Part shown: positions 54,914 through 64,000 of the stretch, piece after piece
Position numbering within the stretch: the first letter of the stretch is position 1
Layout of the letters: the number at the start of each line of letters is the position of its first letter
Assembly (NCBI RefSeq): GCF_036323735.1
Contig: NC_086019.1
Span: forward strand, 237,131,102-237,195,101
From: Rattus norvegicus
Taxonomy: Eukaryota > Chordata > Mammalia > Rodentia > Muridae
DNA length: 64,000 nucleotides
Reading direction: 5' to 3'
The notes under the pieces: generated by a model
The model's input: only the letters and a program-made list of their open reading frames with translations
What the model was told of the DNA's origin: nothing
Databases searched by the model: none
Made by a program: the position numbers and the translations under genes

Positions 54914-56035
54914 TTAGTTTCTTGCTTCTTCTAGGGTATAGCTTGCCTCCTTATGTTGGGCTTTACCCTTTATTATCCTTTGTAGTGCTGGATTTGTAGA
55001 AAGATATTGTGTAAATTTGGTTTTGTCATGGAATATCTTGGTTTCTCCATCTATGTTAATTGAGAGTTTTGCAGGATACAGTAACCTGGGCTGGCATTTG
55101 TGTTCTCTTAGGGTCTGTATGACATCTGTCCAGGATCTTTTGGCCTTCATAGTTTCTGGAGAAAAGTCTGATGTGATTCTGATAGGTCTGCCTTTATATG
55201 TTACTTGACCTTTTTCCCTTACTGCTTTTAATATTCTTTCTTTATTTTGTGCGTTTGGTGTTTTGACTATTATGTGATGGGAGGTGTTTCTTTTCTGGTC
55301 CAATCTATTTGGAGTTCTGTAGGCTTCTTGTATGCCTATGGGTATCTCTTTTTTTAGGTTAGGGAAGTTTTCTTCTATGATTTTGTTGAAGATATTTACT
55401 GGTCCTTTGAGCTGGGAGTCTTCACTCTCTTCTATACCTATTATCCTTAGGTTTGATCTTCTCATTGACTCCTGGATTTCCTGTATGTTTTGGAACAGTA
55501 GCTTTTTCTGCTTTACATTATCTTTGACAGTTGAGTCAATGATTTCTATGGAATCTTCTGCTCCCGAGATTCTCTCTTCCATCTCTTGTATTCTGTTGGT
55601 GAAGCTTGTATCTACAGCTCCTTGTCTCTTCTTTTGATTTTCTATATCCAGGGTTGTTTCCACGTGTTCTTTCTTGATTGCTTCTATTTCCATTTTTAAT
55701 TCCTTCAACTGTTTGATTGTGTTTTCCTGGAATTCTCTCAGGGATTTTTGTATCTCCTCTCTATGGGTTTCTACTTGTTTATTTATGTTTTCCTGGAATT
55801 CTTTCAGGCATTTTTGCGATTCTTCTCTGTAGGCTTCTACTTGTTCTCTAAGGGAGTTCTTCATGTCTTTCTTGAAGTCCTCCAGCATCATGATCAAATA
55901 TGATTTTGAAACTAGATCTTGCTTTTCTGGTGTGTTTGGATATTCCATGTTTATTTTGGTGGGAGAATTGGGCTCCGATGATGCCATGTAGTCTTGGTTT
56001 CTGTTGCTTGGGTTCCTGCGCTTGCCTCTCGCCAT
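54914..56035 (-). CDS. L1 ORF1p, intact 373 aa
   Basis: LINE-1 ORF1p is a trimeric RNA-binding chaperone that packages L1 RNA. The frame runs unbroken from ATG (56033-56035, MARGKRRNPSNRNQDYMASS) to the TAA at 54914. Residues about 50-150 form a heptad-rich coiled coil with an internal near-repeat (EESQKCLKEFQENINKQVE, then EEIQKSLREFQENTIKQLK), reflecting a 66-bp duplication at the DNA level. The RRM begins near SNLRIIGIEE and the C-terminal domain follows; the tail reads LEEARN. The length is as expected for rodent ORF1p. It is the longest intact frame outside Il33, but expression is unknown and its 5'UTR may lack promoter monomers. Confidence 0.93.
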   Translation of the reverse strand: MARGKRRNPSNRNQDYMASSEPNSPTKINMEYPNTPEKQDLVSKSYLIMMLEDFKKDMKNSLREQVEAYREESQKCLKEFQENINKQVETHREEIQKSLREFQENTIKQLKELKMEIEAIKKEHVETTLDIENQKKRQGAVDTSFTNRIQEMEERISGAEDSIEIIDSTVKDNVKQKKLLFQNIQEIQESMRRSNLRIIGIEESEDSQLKGPVNIFNKIIEENFPNLKKEIPIGIQEAYRTPNRLDQKRNTSHHIIVKTPNAQNKERILKAVREKGQVTYKGRPIRITSDFSPETMKAKRSWTDVIQTLREHKCQPRLLYPAKLSINIDGETKIFHDKTKFTQYLSTNPALQRIIKGKAQHKEASYTLEEARN

Positions 56036-56467
56036 CAGATTATCTCTAGTGTTACTTTGTTCTGCTATTTCTGACAGTGGCTAAACTGTCCTATAAGCCT
56101 GTGTGTCAGGAGTGCTGTAGACCTGTTTTCCTGTTTTCTTTCAGCCAGTTATGGGGACAGAGTGTTCTGCTTTCGGGCGTGTAGTTTTTCCTCTCTACAG
56201 GTCTTCAGCTGTTCCTGTGGGCCTGTGTCTTGAGTTCACCAGGCAAGTCACTTGCAGCAGAAAAGTTGGTCTTACCTGTGGTCCCGAGGCTCAAGTTTGC
56301 TCGTGGGGTGCTCTCTGCGGCGGCAGCAACCAGGAAGATATGTGCCACCCTTTCCGGGAGCTTCCGTGCACTAGGGTTCCAGATGGCGTTTGGTGTTTTC
56401 CTCTGGCGTCCGAGATGTGTGTGCAGAGTGCAGTCTCTTCTGGTTTCCCAGGCATGTCTGCCACGGA
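56036..56467 (-). promoter_or_regulatory. L1 5'UTR / promoter region
   Basis: GC-richer segment upstream of ORF1 with CpG sites (TTTCCGGGAGCTTCCGTGCA, CTCTGGCGTCCGAGATGTGT), as in rat L1 5'UTRs. At about 430 bp it looks partial; no tandem monomers are seen. Confidence 0.6.
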
Positions 56468-58136
56468 GCACTATTCTAAGTGCCTTTTCTACATTGAACA
56501 ACATAATGAATTACTTACTTACTGACTCCTCTTTATAGATCTGAACCAAAGAACAGAGAGAAGGAGTAACTTCCTGAAGTTGTACAGATGATAAATGGCC
56601 GGGCCCCTGTTTGAATCTGGCCTGCGGGTTCCTGTAAGCTCTCACCACCAGGCTTGTCACCCAAGACAACAACCGAAGTAACCCCGGTGCAAACAGTGCT
56701 AACATACCTCTCTGATCATCTCCAAAACCCAGCACCCCTGTCTTCACATGGGGGCATTACATAGCTTCGAATTGACAGACGTCCTACAAAAATACCTGAT
56801 GTGAATTCCTCAACACTCCATGGACAGCAAAGGTGAGAGAAGCATGAGAAGCGGGCACACAGTAGAAGAGGACACACTAAGAGTGAATCCGTTGACGTGT
56901 GGAGGATCGGAGGGCCCAAGCGGTGAGTCTGGAGCTCGGTGAACCACAGTATCTGAACTGTTTTTTAGCTCTGACAAATGCCCCTGGGAGATAAGGCATC
57001 AACGAAGTGAGAGGCTAAAAGGATTCTCTGCACTCTGAGCTCTCCTGTAAGCTTTAAACTTGAGCATGGCTCTTGCAGGAGAATCTATCTATACCCACTA
57101 CTTAACTAAACCGACATAATCCCTCAGTGCACTCTTACTATTAGGCAACATTTAAAAAAATAAAACCTAACTTGGTTTTGCTGTCCATCTCCACCTCTCC
57201 TTAATCCTTCTTAGAGAGATGTCCTGCAGTTGAACAGCCGGCATAGGACAAGCGCACAGGAAGCCAAGTACGAGATTTCCTTTCTAAGGCAATCAAACTA
57301 ACGACTACACAAAGGTTGGATTTACCTTGTTGTAGGTTGACGTCAGGCAGGTGAAGGCGGGTACAGGGTAGAATGAGGCTTGTCATTGGACAAGAAGGAA
57401 GGATGGGCGGGAGAGAAGTTTTAGAGATGCTGAGGAGGCTGGAGCGAGGAGAGGGAGCCCGGAGAACATGGTAGTGGACGTTAAGATTCCTCTCTGCACG
57501 TATTACCGGTTGTTATGAATATTCTTAAGGGACGGATGTGTGCAGCATTTTGTGTTGTCTAGATAGGCAAATTATATCTTCTCAATTAGATCAGAGGATA
57601 TTGTGTGATGTGTTCTTTCATGTGGCGACATAATTGAGTTCAAGAGAGTGTATGGTGGCCGGATGCGCTGGGCCCTCCGTGGAATTGGGATGTGTATGCC
57701 CAGCACGTCGGAAACCAGCCAAGAGAGCCGTGAGTGAGGGCAAGGCAGTCTGACAGGGTGCTGTGTTGGAACGGCTCAAGGACAGAGGGTCAGAAAATAG
57801 ATGGGGCAGCGTGGAACTGCTAAAATAAATTAGCACAAGTTCCAATGGCCCGCTGGAGCCAGAACTAAGAGAGCGTGACCCACCCGGGTACGCATGGGAA
57901 CCGTTCCGCCATTTCTTATTTTTACTGCAACACCTTGTTATTTGAAGAAAGTTTCCTGGGAGCTCCTTGTCCTGAAAGGAAGTAAAAATAACAAGTGATT
58001 TGTCTATCTCTTTTAAAAGAAAAAACTTTTTTGAGATTAGCATATAATTTTATCAGTTTCCTCTTCTCTTCCCTCTCCCACCCCTCCCAAGTATTCCCCA
58101 AGCCTTGTTCATCACCTCTTTTTCCTTCATTGTTGT
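56468..58136. other. Intergenic; possible LTR trace at 57400-57600
   Basis: 57440-57600 (GGAGCGAGGAGAGGGAGCCC, TTACCGGTTGTTATGAATAT) has a repeat-like look but no family assignment. No gene. Confidence 0.35.
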
Positions 58137-58153
58137 TGTGTGGGCATATTCTT

Positions 58154-58452
58154 TTTTTTTCTCCATCTTTATTAAATTGGGTATTTCCTATTTACATTTC
58201 AATTGTTATTCCCTTTCCCGGTTTCCAGGCCAACATCACCTAGCTCCTCCTCCTCCCCTTCTATATGGGTGTTCCCCTCCCCATCCTCCCCCCATTACCG
58301 CCCTCCCACCAGTAATCAAGGTCACTGGGGGTTCAGTCTTGGCAGGACCCAGGGCTTCCCCTTCCACTGGTGCTCCTACTAGGCTATTCATTGCTACCTA
58401 TGAGAATGGAGCCCAGGGTCAGTCCATGTATAGTCTTTGGGTAATGGCTTAG
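58154..58452 (-). mobile_element. L1 3' fragment with target duplication
   Basis: A 5'-truncated L1 of about 300 bp in reverse: T tract at the left, then 3'UTR (GGGGGTTCAGTCTTGGCAGG, GGTCAGTCCATGTATAGTCT). A perfect 17-bp duplication TGTGTGGGCATATTCTT lies at 58137-58153 and 58453-58469. It is closely related to the 3'UTR of the 50-56 kb L1. Confidence 0.96.
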
Positions 58453-58469
58453 TGTGTGGGCATATTCTT

Positions 58470-59985
58470 AAGTATAAAAATACATCCTGTTCAGTCTGTG
58501 TAATGTTTCTGGTACGTATGTCTTCGGAACTGACTTTTTGGTCTTATATAACCAGTAATTGTATAGGGTTGAAGTCTCTTGAGTTTTTCCCACTTCTACT
58601 GTAGCGTCCTCCTTGTCTGACACATGTATAAGGCAGCCATTTTGGTGAGACACGGATCTAGCTTCTTCTAACATTTCTAGGAGATACAACCTCACAGCAA
58701 ACTTCTTCTTCCTCTGGTTCTTAAAATATCTCCACCCCCTTTTCCAAAATGATCCCAGAGCCTTGGGAGCAGGAGACGTGTGTAGATGTATCAGTTGGGA
58801 CTGGGCTGTACGACTCTATGTCTTGATTGACTTCGGTTTTCTGCAATGGTTTCCATTTGTTGAAAAGAGAAGGATAAATATTTAGAATGTAGTCAGGGAT
58901 TACGTTGGCTTAGTAAAGTGGTGGTTGTAGGTTCTCCTCCAAGATCCACGACTTCACCAGTGCTGGGTAGCTGGCTAGGTTCCTAGTACAAGGCTCGCTT
59001 TTCCTTTTGTTGAGAGGGCCTTAAGGCCAAATAAAGATGTGTCTACTTTTTCACTGACGAGAATGCAATTGGTGTCCTTACTCTGCTTACCCTAACCAAC
59101 AGAGTTTGCAAAGATAGATATAGACAAGGCTCCATGGCACTTCCACTGTTCCTGCCCATTACATTTATAACCACACAAAGCAGAGCTGCCACGTTTTTTT
59201 CCAGGCACTGAGGACAGCTGTAGGGGTTTAATCTCCTGAGATAGCTGACTCTTTTGAAAGCCAACTGAATATGGTTTGAGATGCCAGCAGCAGGAACTCA
59301 GCTTGGTCAAGGAACACCCCAAACTAGAAAAAGCCTTCGCTATCCAGGAGACCTGAGTAGTGGGGAAAAGGTGGGAGAGCCATAGACTTTCCAGGCAGGC
59401 AAAAGCTTTAAGGCAGGAGAGTGAATGAACTTACAGTTTTGTAGACATGCAGTCAGCCGTAGGCCAGAAGTACAGAATGAGTCCTGGGAAGGAAGGGATG
59501 TCTTAAATGAGCATCAGGACAAAGTTCAGGAGAGGGAGTCTAATTGTGAATAAGTCACTTATGCACTAAAAACTTTAAGTGTATGCATGAGGATGTACTG
59601 TAGATGGACCCACCTCAGGGTGACACATTGCAGATGAGATGCTGACCTTTGAGGCACTCAATGTCTCAGTAAGCCTGTATCAATGATAAAGACACACATA
59701 TATTGAGATTGAAGCACATCATACAATACCAAACATCAAGGGAAGGGAATACCGTGCAATAACACTATCAACATGGATGGATCTTAACAACAGTGGGCAA
59801 GTCAGGGAAGAATACATCAGTATGATTCAAACTGTCAGGTTCAAAAGCAGACACAAATAAATAACACATTTTCTATTGGTACATGGGTAATAAAATCTGA
59901 TAAGGACAAAAAGAAATGGGTGATCTAAAATTTTGGTGGCAGTTAACTGAAGAGAAAGAAAGACAAGAAAAGAACTGTGACATCG
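58470..59985. other. Intergenic, unassigned
   Basis: No gene or confident repeat. Confidence 0.45.
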
Positions 59986-59988
59986 GGG

Positions 59989-60178
59989 CTGGAGAGATGG
60001 CTCAGCAGTTAAGAGCACTGACTGCTTCTCCAGAGGTCCTGAGTTCAATTCCCAGCAACCACATGGTGGCTCACAACCATCTGTAATGGGATCTGATGCC
60101 CTCTTCTGGTGTGTCTGAAGACTGCGACAGTGGACAGAGTACTCAAATACATGAAATAAATAAATCTTTAAAAAAAAC
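59989..60178 (+). mobile_element. B2 SINE
   Basis: GGGGCTGGAGAGATGGCTCA through ACCACATGGTGGCTCACAAC to an AAATAAATAAATCTTTAAAA tail. Contains a weaker CTCF-like B2 motif (CCAGAAGAGGGC) on the minus strand near 60099. Confidence 0.95.
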
Positions 60179-60571
60179 TATTAAATCATTGAAATACACC
60201 GTTTCCTTAGCAAACGGCAGCTAATTGCTTGGCGATGACTATCAAAGGAGTGTGTACATGGGGTATGTATGATACATTTCAGAAAGTTTACAAAGATGTA
60301 CTTTTTTGAAAACGAGGGTTTGGTTTTTTTTTCCTTTTTAAAAGAAATCTAGTTTAGGGGATTAATATTCTGAGACTGACAACTCTGTCACCTCGGACAC
60401 TTGTCCTAGAGGCAATGCCCCATCATGACCTATAAAACTGGCAAGACTCAGCCTCACAGAAGTTAACAGCTTTGTGTATGTTTGCAAGGCTGGACTTCAA
60501 AACCAAAGCCAGGGCTTAACCCACATAATGTTCATTTCCAATTTTTATCTCTCCAAGTCCCCCCCCCCAAT

Positions 60572-60614
60572 TGTGTGTGTGTGTGTGTGTGTGTCTGTGT
60601 GTGTGTGTCTGTGT

Positions 60615-60646
<32 letters not shown>

Positions 60647-60681
60647 CTGTGTGTGTGTGTCTGTGTGTCTGTGTGTGTGTG
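60572..60681. repeat. (GT)n with TCTG interruptions
   Basis: About 110 bp of GT repeat with regular CTGT interruptions. Confidence 0.97.
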
Positions 60682-61130
60682 TTACCTGATTAACCTTGTC
60701 AACTTGGCATTCTCTAGAATTATCTGGGAAGAGAATCTAAACGGATGCTTTGTCGAGATCAGATTGACTTGTAGATATGTCTGTGAGGGATTGTGTTGAC
60801 TGTTAGTTGATATAGGAGGACTCAGCCCACTGTAGGCAACCCCATGCCCTAGGCGGGTGGTCCTGGATTGTATGTAAATGCTAGCCCAGCAGAAACCTGC
60901 CTGTTAGCTGGCCAGCAGCACCTTCCATGCTTCCTGATCTGCTTCCTTTGTTCTAAAGTAAGTTTCTTCCTCAGTGGTAATGTTGTGTGAAGTCATTTAA
61001 GTTCTTTGAGTGCCTTCAAGTTCTGCCTTAACTTCCTTTAATAATGCACTGGGCCTGGAGTTGTAGGCCAAATAAGCCCTTTCTCCCACAAAGTAACTTT
61101 TAGTCATGGCGTTTGTCACTGAAACAAATG
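60682..61130 (+). repeat. Rodent LTR-like repeat, sense
   Basis: CCTTGTCAACTTGGCATTCT, TGTTGACTGTTAGTTGATAT, GGACTCAGCCCACTGTAGGC and CAAATAAGCCCTTTCTCCCA: the sense counterpart of the 49505-49905 type. Confidence 0.5.
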
Positions 61131-61149
61131 AAACTAGAAAAGTAGATAA

Positions 61150-61495
61150 CTTTTATGTGTGCAACTGAGTATAATGTATTATGTATATGTGTGATGCATG
61201 GTATATGTATATAATATGTATGTGGTATGTGTGTGTTTGTGTGCACATTAATGTGAGTATAGGTGTGTGCATGCCAAGACACATGTGGCAGTCACAAGGC
61301 CACCTTGGAAGTCAGTCTTTGCCTTCCTCCTTGTTTGAATCAGGGTACCTTCGTTTTGCTCACTATTGAATGTGCCCAGTTAGGTTTCGCTGTAGGATCA
61401 CTGAGCTCAGCTTTTTCATGGGTTCTGGGGATTCGAATCAGGTCTTCAAATTTGTTCAGCAAGTACTTTATCTGTTGAGCCATCTCCCTGGATGC
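61150..61495 (-). repeat. B3-like SINE, diverged
   Basis: Reversed SINE ending CTGTTGAGCCATCTCCCTGG, preceded by GT/AT-rich sequence. Confidence 0.5.
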
Positions 61496-64000
61496 CTAAT
61501 GTTTCTGCACTTCCCTCTCAAGAACATTGACGTTGAAGTAATGTGAAAATATTAACGATTCCTGGGACACTGTTGGTAAACACTACCTGTCTCCGTTTGC
61601 TGTTTTTTTCTTTTTAAAGTTGGATTTCATGGTGGCTTCTCCATACAGAAATACCGATGTATTCTGTTCTTCTTCCATTAGTTTTATTATCAGAGCAGAT
61701 ATAAACAAAAAGTCAGTTCCTAATCTGTTTTTTCTTTCTTAGAATAGGAAGAAAAATAAAAGTCTCATCTACATTGTAGTAGGACCCAAACAAAGGTGTT
61801 GATGTCCCCGTGACTGCAGATGGCTGCATCACTACCATGTTTCGCCATTTTAAAAATACAGATTTTGTGACATTTTAGTGTTCCTAAAATTAGAATTTCA
61901 TCTTTTAAAAAAATCAACGTACAACTTAAAATTGTTGGGTTTTCCTTCTAGAAACTGCTTTTTAAAACGAAGCTGTGTCTTGTAACTGATTGTGCCCCAG
62001 GATTGAGGAAATAAAATAATTATTATGCTGCTGTCATCGCACGCACGACTGTTCTAAGACAGGAATGGCTTAAGCTGCCAGGCACTGCACTCCAGGATGC
62101 AGTGCATTTTTGTCTTTGTCTTTTGGTATTCCGGCAAACCTGCCACAATGATCACAACCGTAAAAGGTTTGGAAATTCCATTAATAACCTTTATATCTTC
62201 GTGCCCCTACAGCCTTGGATGCATGGAAGTTAGATTGCTTTGGCCCCAATTTGCTGGCTCTAACCCCTCCATGCAGAGCCTCGGGACTTTAGCATACGGG
62301 CATGATATAAATGCTGTTCACGCGTGCCCGCACACAACCCCCACTCCAGTCTCCTAGTTACTTCTGGGAGTCCTCCTCACTCAGAATTAACCCTTCCATG
62401 TCCATTAACCCTTTCAGTTCTCTTCTCTAGGCAGATAAACACCCTGTACCCAGCCACTTAAAGACACCTCCTCCTGCCACTCCAGACCCTCCCCTGACAG
62501 AACCCGGGCCTCCCGGTATTCATAGCCTCTAGACAAAGTTTCTTCTTTAACTAATGGGTCACACATACGGAAAATTGCCACTAGCTCCCTTGATTGCCTC
62601 TGGCCCTCTGTATGCATTCCAATAGGGTGTCGGCAAAGCGTAGGTTAGAGAGGACAGTGAGAACCCAATAGCAATTCACATGGCCAACCCCCTGCTCCCT
62701 TCTAACTAAGTCGTCCTGTGATTTTCAAGATCCTAAGTAGAGAAATGTGTCATGCTTGGTTCTTTCCTGGGCAGAGGCTGACCACCTCTACCAACCTGCA
62801 TCTCATAGAGCAAGTCTTCTCTGACTCACAGGACAGCTTTATTCACAGCCTCCTTGTATTGGCCTGAGAGCTTCTTTTCAGCAATACTGTCTGTCCTATC
62901 CCAGTACATAAAGAGGAAACTTGGGTCAAAACATGTGGGCAGGCAGGATCTCTAGTTGAGGATACTGCTTTCCATTTATAGTCAAGAATGTTTATTAATA
63001 AAATGTAGAGGTTTCTACACGTGACAGGATTTTTTTTTCTTTAGAGTTTCATTTCCTTTTTACGTTTGGAGGGACTTTTTATGAACCCATCCTTCTTACT
63101 GGGTAAATAACTTCAAAGTTTTTTCTTTAGTAAATGTAGGTCAAGAGCAGCTTCAGCCTCGTTACCAACAAAAGATAGGAAAACCACAGGTGCCGGAACT
63201 GATTTCTGTCGCTGTCGCTGAAACAGATTCAGAAAGCTTGCAGTTTCTTTTCTTTTTATGTCACTTCACTGTTGGGCATTTTCAAACCTTAAAAGAATAG
63301 ATTTTGGAAACAACCGATTGGGTCCCTGTAAACTACATGAAGTTTTGTTTAATGGAGCTATTTCAAAACGTAAATGTTTTCAATGCGGTTAAATGTAAGC
63401 CTAATAAGACAAACTGTTCCAGGACAGCACCAATCAATAAGGTGAGAACGCTCCAACGAGGAGCCCTCCTTTGAGACGCCATGTCTTGATATGGGATCCG
63501 GAAAGCAAGGTTTAGAAATGGGCCAACTCAGTTTTGATCTGTGGGGGGGGGGGGGGAATTACTGCGTCAAATAGAATCAAAGCTAACAAAGAATTCATGT
63601 TTTTAATTGAAGAGCCGGGGAACATATATACAAGGAGACGGACAGCCAGGGTGGTGGTCAGAACAATCCAAAGAAGGGAAATCGAATGGCAATTTAGAGC
63701 CAGTAATTTGAACTGTCCATTCTAAAGGATCAATGTGTGATCCATGCTAGCTACTTAATCCAGGGGATTTAAAAAACAAACAAACCCTGTTAATTACCAG
63801 TTGAGAATAAGCAGAGTGTGGTCAGAGTCTGGACATAGTCTTGAAACCACCGGAGTTTGAACAGGCAAAAAGGAGGGAAAGTTTATCCAGGAACAAAATG
63901 GCATTTGGGAAGGTGTTGCTTTTCATTTTCACACCTTCATACCTGCAGCCAAATCCCACACCAGCCTTCATGCTCCCAATAGGAACAATTATGATTTTTA
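61496..64000. other. Intergenic, no gene recognised
   Basis: A 2.5-kb stretch largely without SINEs. A poly-G run of 15 lies at 63542-63556. No coding exon, RNA gene or named repeat that I can support; conserved non-coding elements cannot be judged from one genome. Confidence 0.45.

Larger units (their letters stand above)
50193..56467 (-). mobile_element. Near-full-length rat L1, antisense to Il33
   Basis: In its own orientation it has a 5'UTR (56467-56036), ORF1 (56035-54914), ORF2 (54908-50903) and a 3'UTR ending in a T tract on the plus strand at about 50193. ORF1 is open throughout. ORF2 begins with TTG instead of ATG and has stops at 54057-54059, 53072-53074, 51542-51544 and 51332-51334, plus an ID insertion at 53844-53952. 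It therefore cannot mobilise itself. No clear target duplication was found, and the 5' edge is approximate. Confidence 0.95.

Noticed and set aside
50193..56467. Target-site duplication for the near-full-length L1
   Set aside because: I compared the flanks near 50190 and 56470 and saw no convincing direct repeat; the 5' edge is not sharp.
19000..64000. Tpd52l3 or Uhrf2 exons, expected downstream of Il33 by mouse synteny
   Set aside because: I found no matching coding sequence; they most likely lie beyond the right edge.

Overview
The window is mammalian genomic DNA, almost certainly from rat (Rattus norvegicus). The clearest signs are five young tRNA-Ala-derived ID SINEs with target-site duplications, several B1, B2 and B3 SINEs, and one near-complete rat-type LINE-1. 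There is no bacterial-style gene layout, and most short open frames are shadows of repeats or microsatellites.

The only host protein-coding gene I can support is Il33 (interleukin-33), on the + strand. A TATA box at 3816-3823 lies about 30 bp before a short non-coding first exon (about 3846-3908). Seven coding exons follow: 7656-7763, 10322-10447, 11074-11184, 12876-12998, 13515-13562, 14967-15064, and 17016 onward, with the stop at 17205-17207. The joined frame gives 264 residues, with a nuclear chromatin-binding segment, a central protease-sensitive segment and a C-terminal IL-1-type beta-trefoil cytokine domain. The 3'UTR runs to about 18.8 kb. All introns obey GT-AG. The coding introns are phase 1, except the last, which is phase 0.

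From 19 kb to 64 kb I see no host gene. This part is a mosaic of repeats: L1 pieces at 19.7-21.4, 34.7-37.4, 37.8-39.3, 45.2-46.1, 50.2-56.5 and 58.2-58.5 kb; LTR-like repeats, including two related unclassified copies at 20.05 and 27.5 kb; SINEs; minisatellites of 16, 20, 27 and 34 bp; and long CA, GT, TC and GGA arrays. The 50.2-56.5 kb L1 is antisense to Il33. It keeps an intact ORF1, but its ORF2 has a TTG at the start site, four premature stops and an ID insertion.

I found no new enzymatic or defence system. The points most worth following up are: a convergent pair of strong CTCF-like motifs (6229-6242 + and 37592-37605 -) bracketing most of Il33; a (TG)24 tract just after the exon 3 donor; G-runs just after the 48-nt exon 6; a truncated U2 snRNA copy inside one arm of an unusually long 82-bp L1 target-site duplication; and a B1 whose tail has become a 150-bp GGA array.
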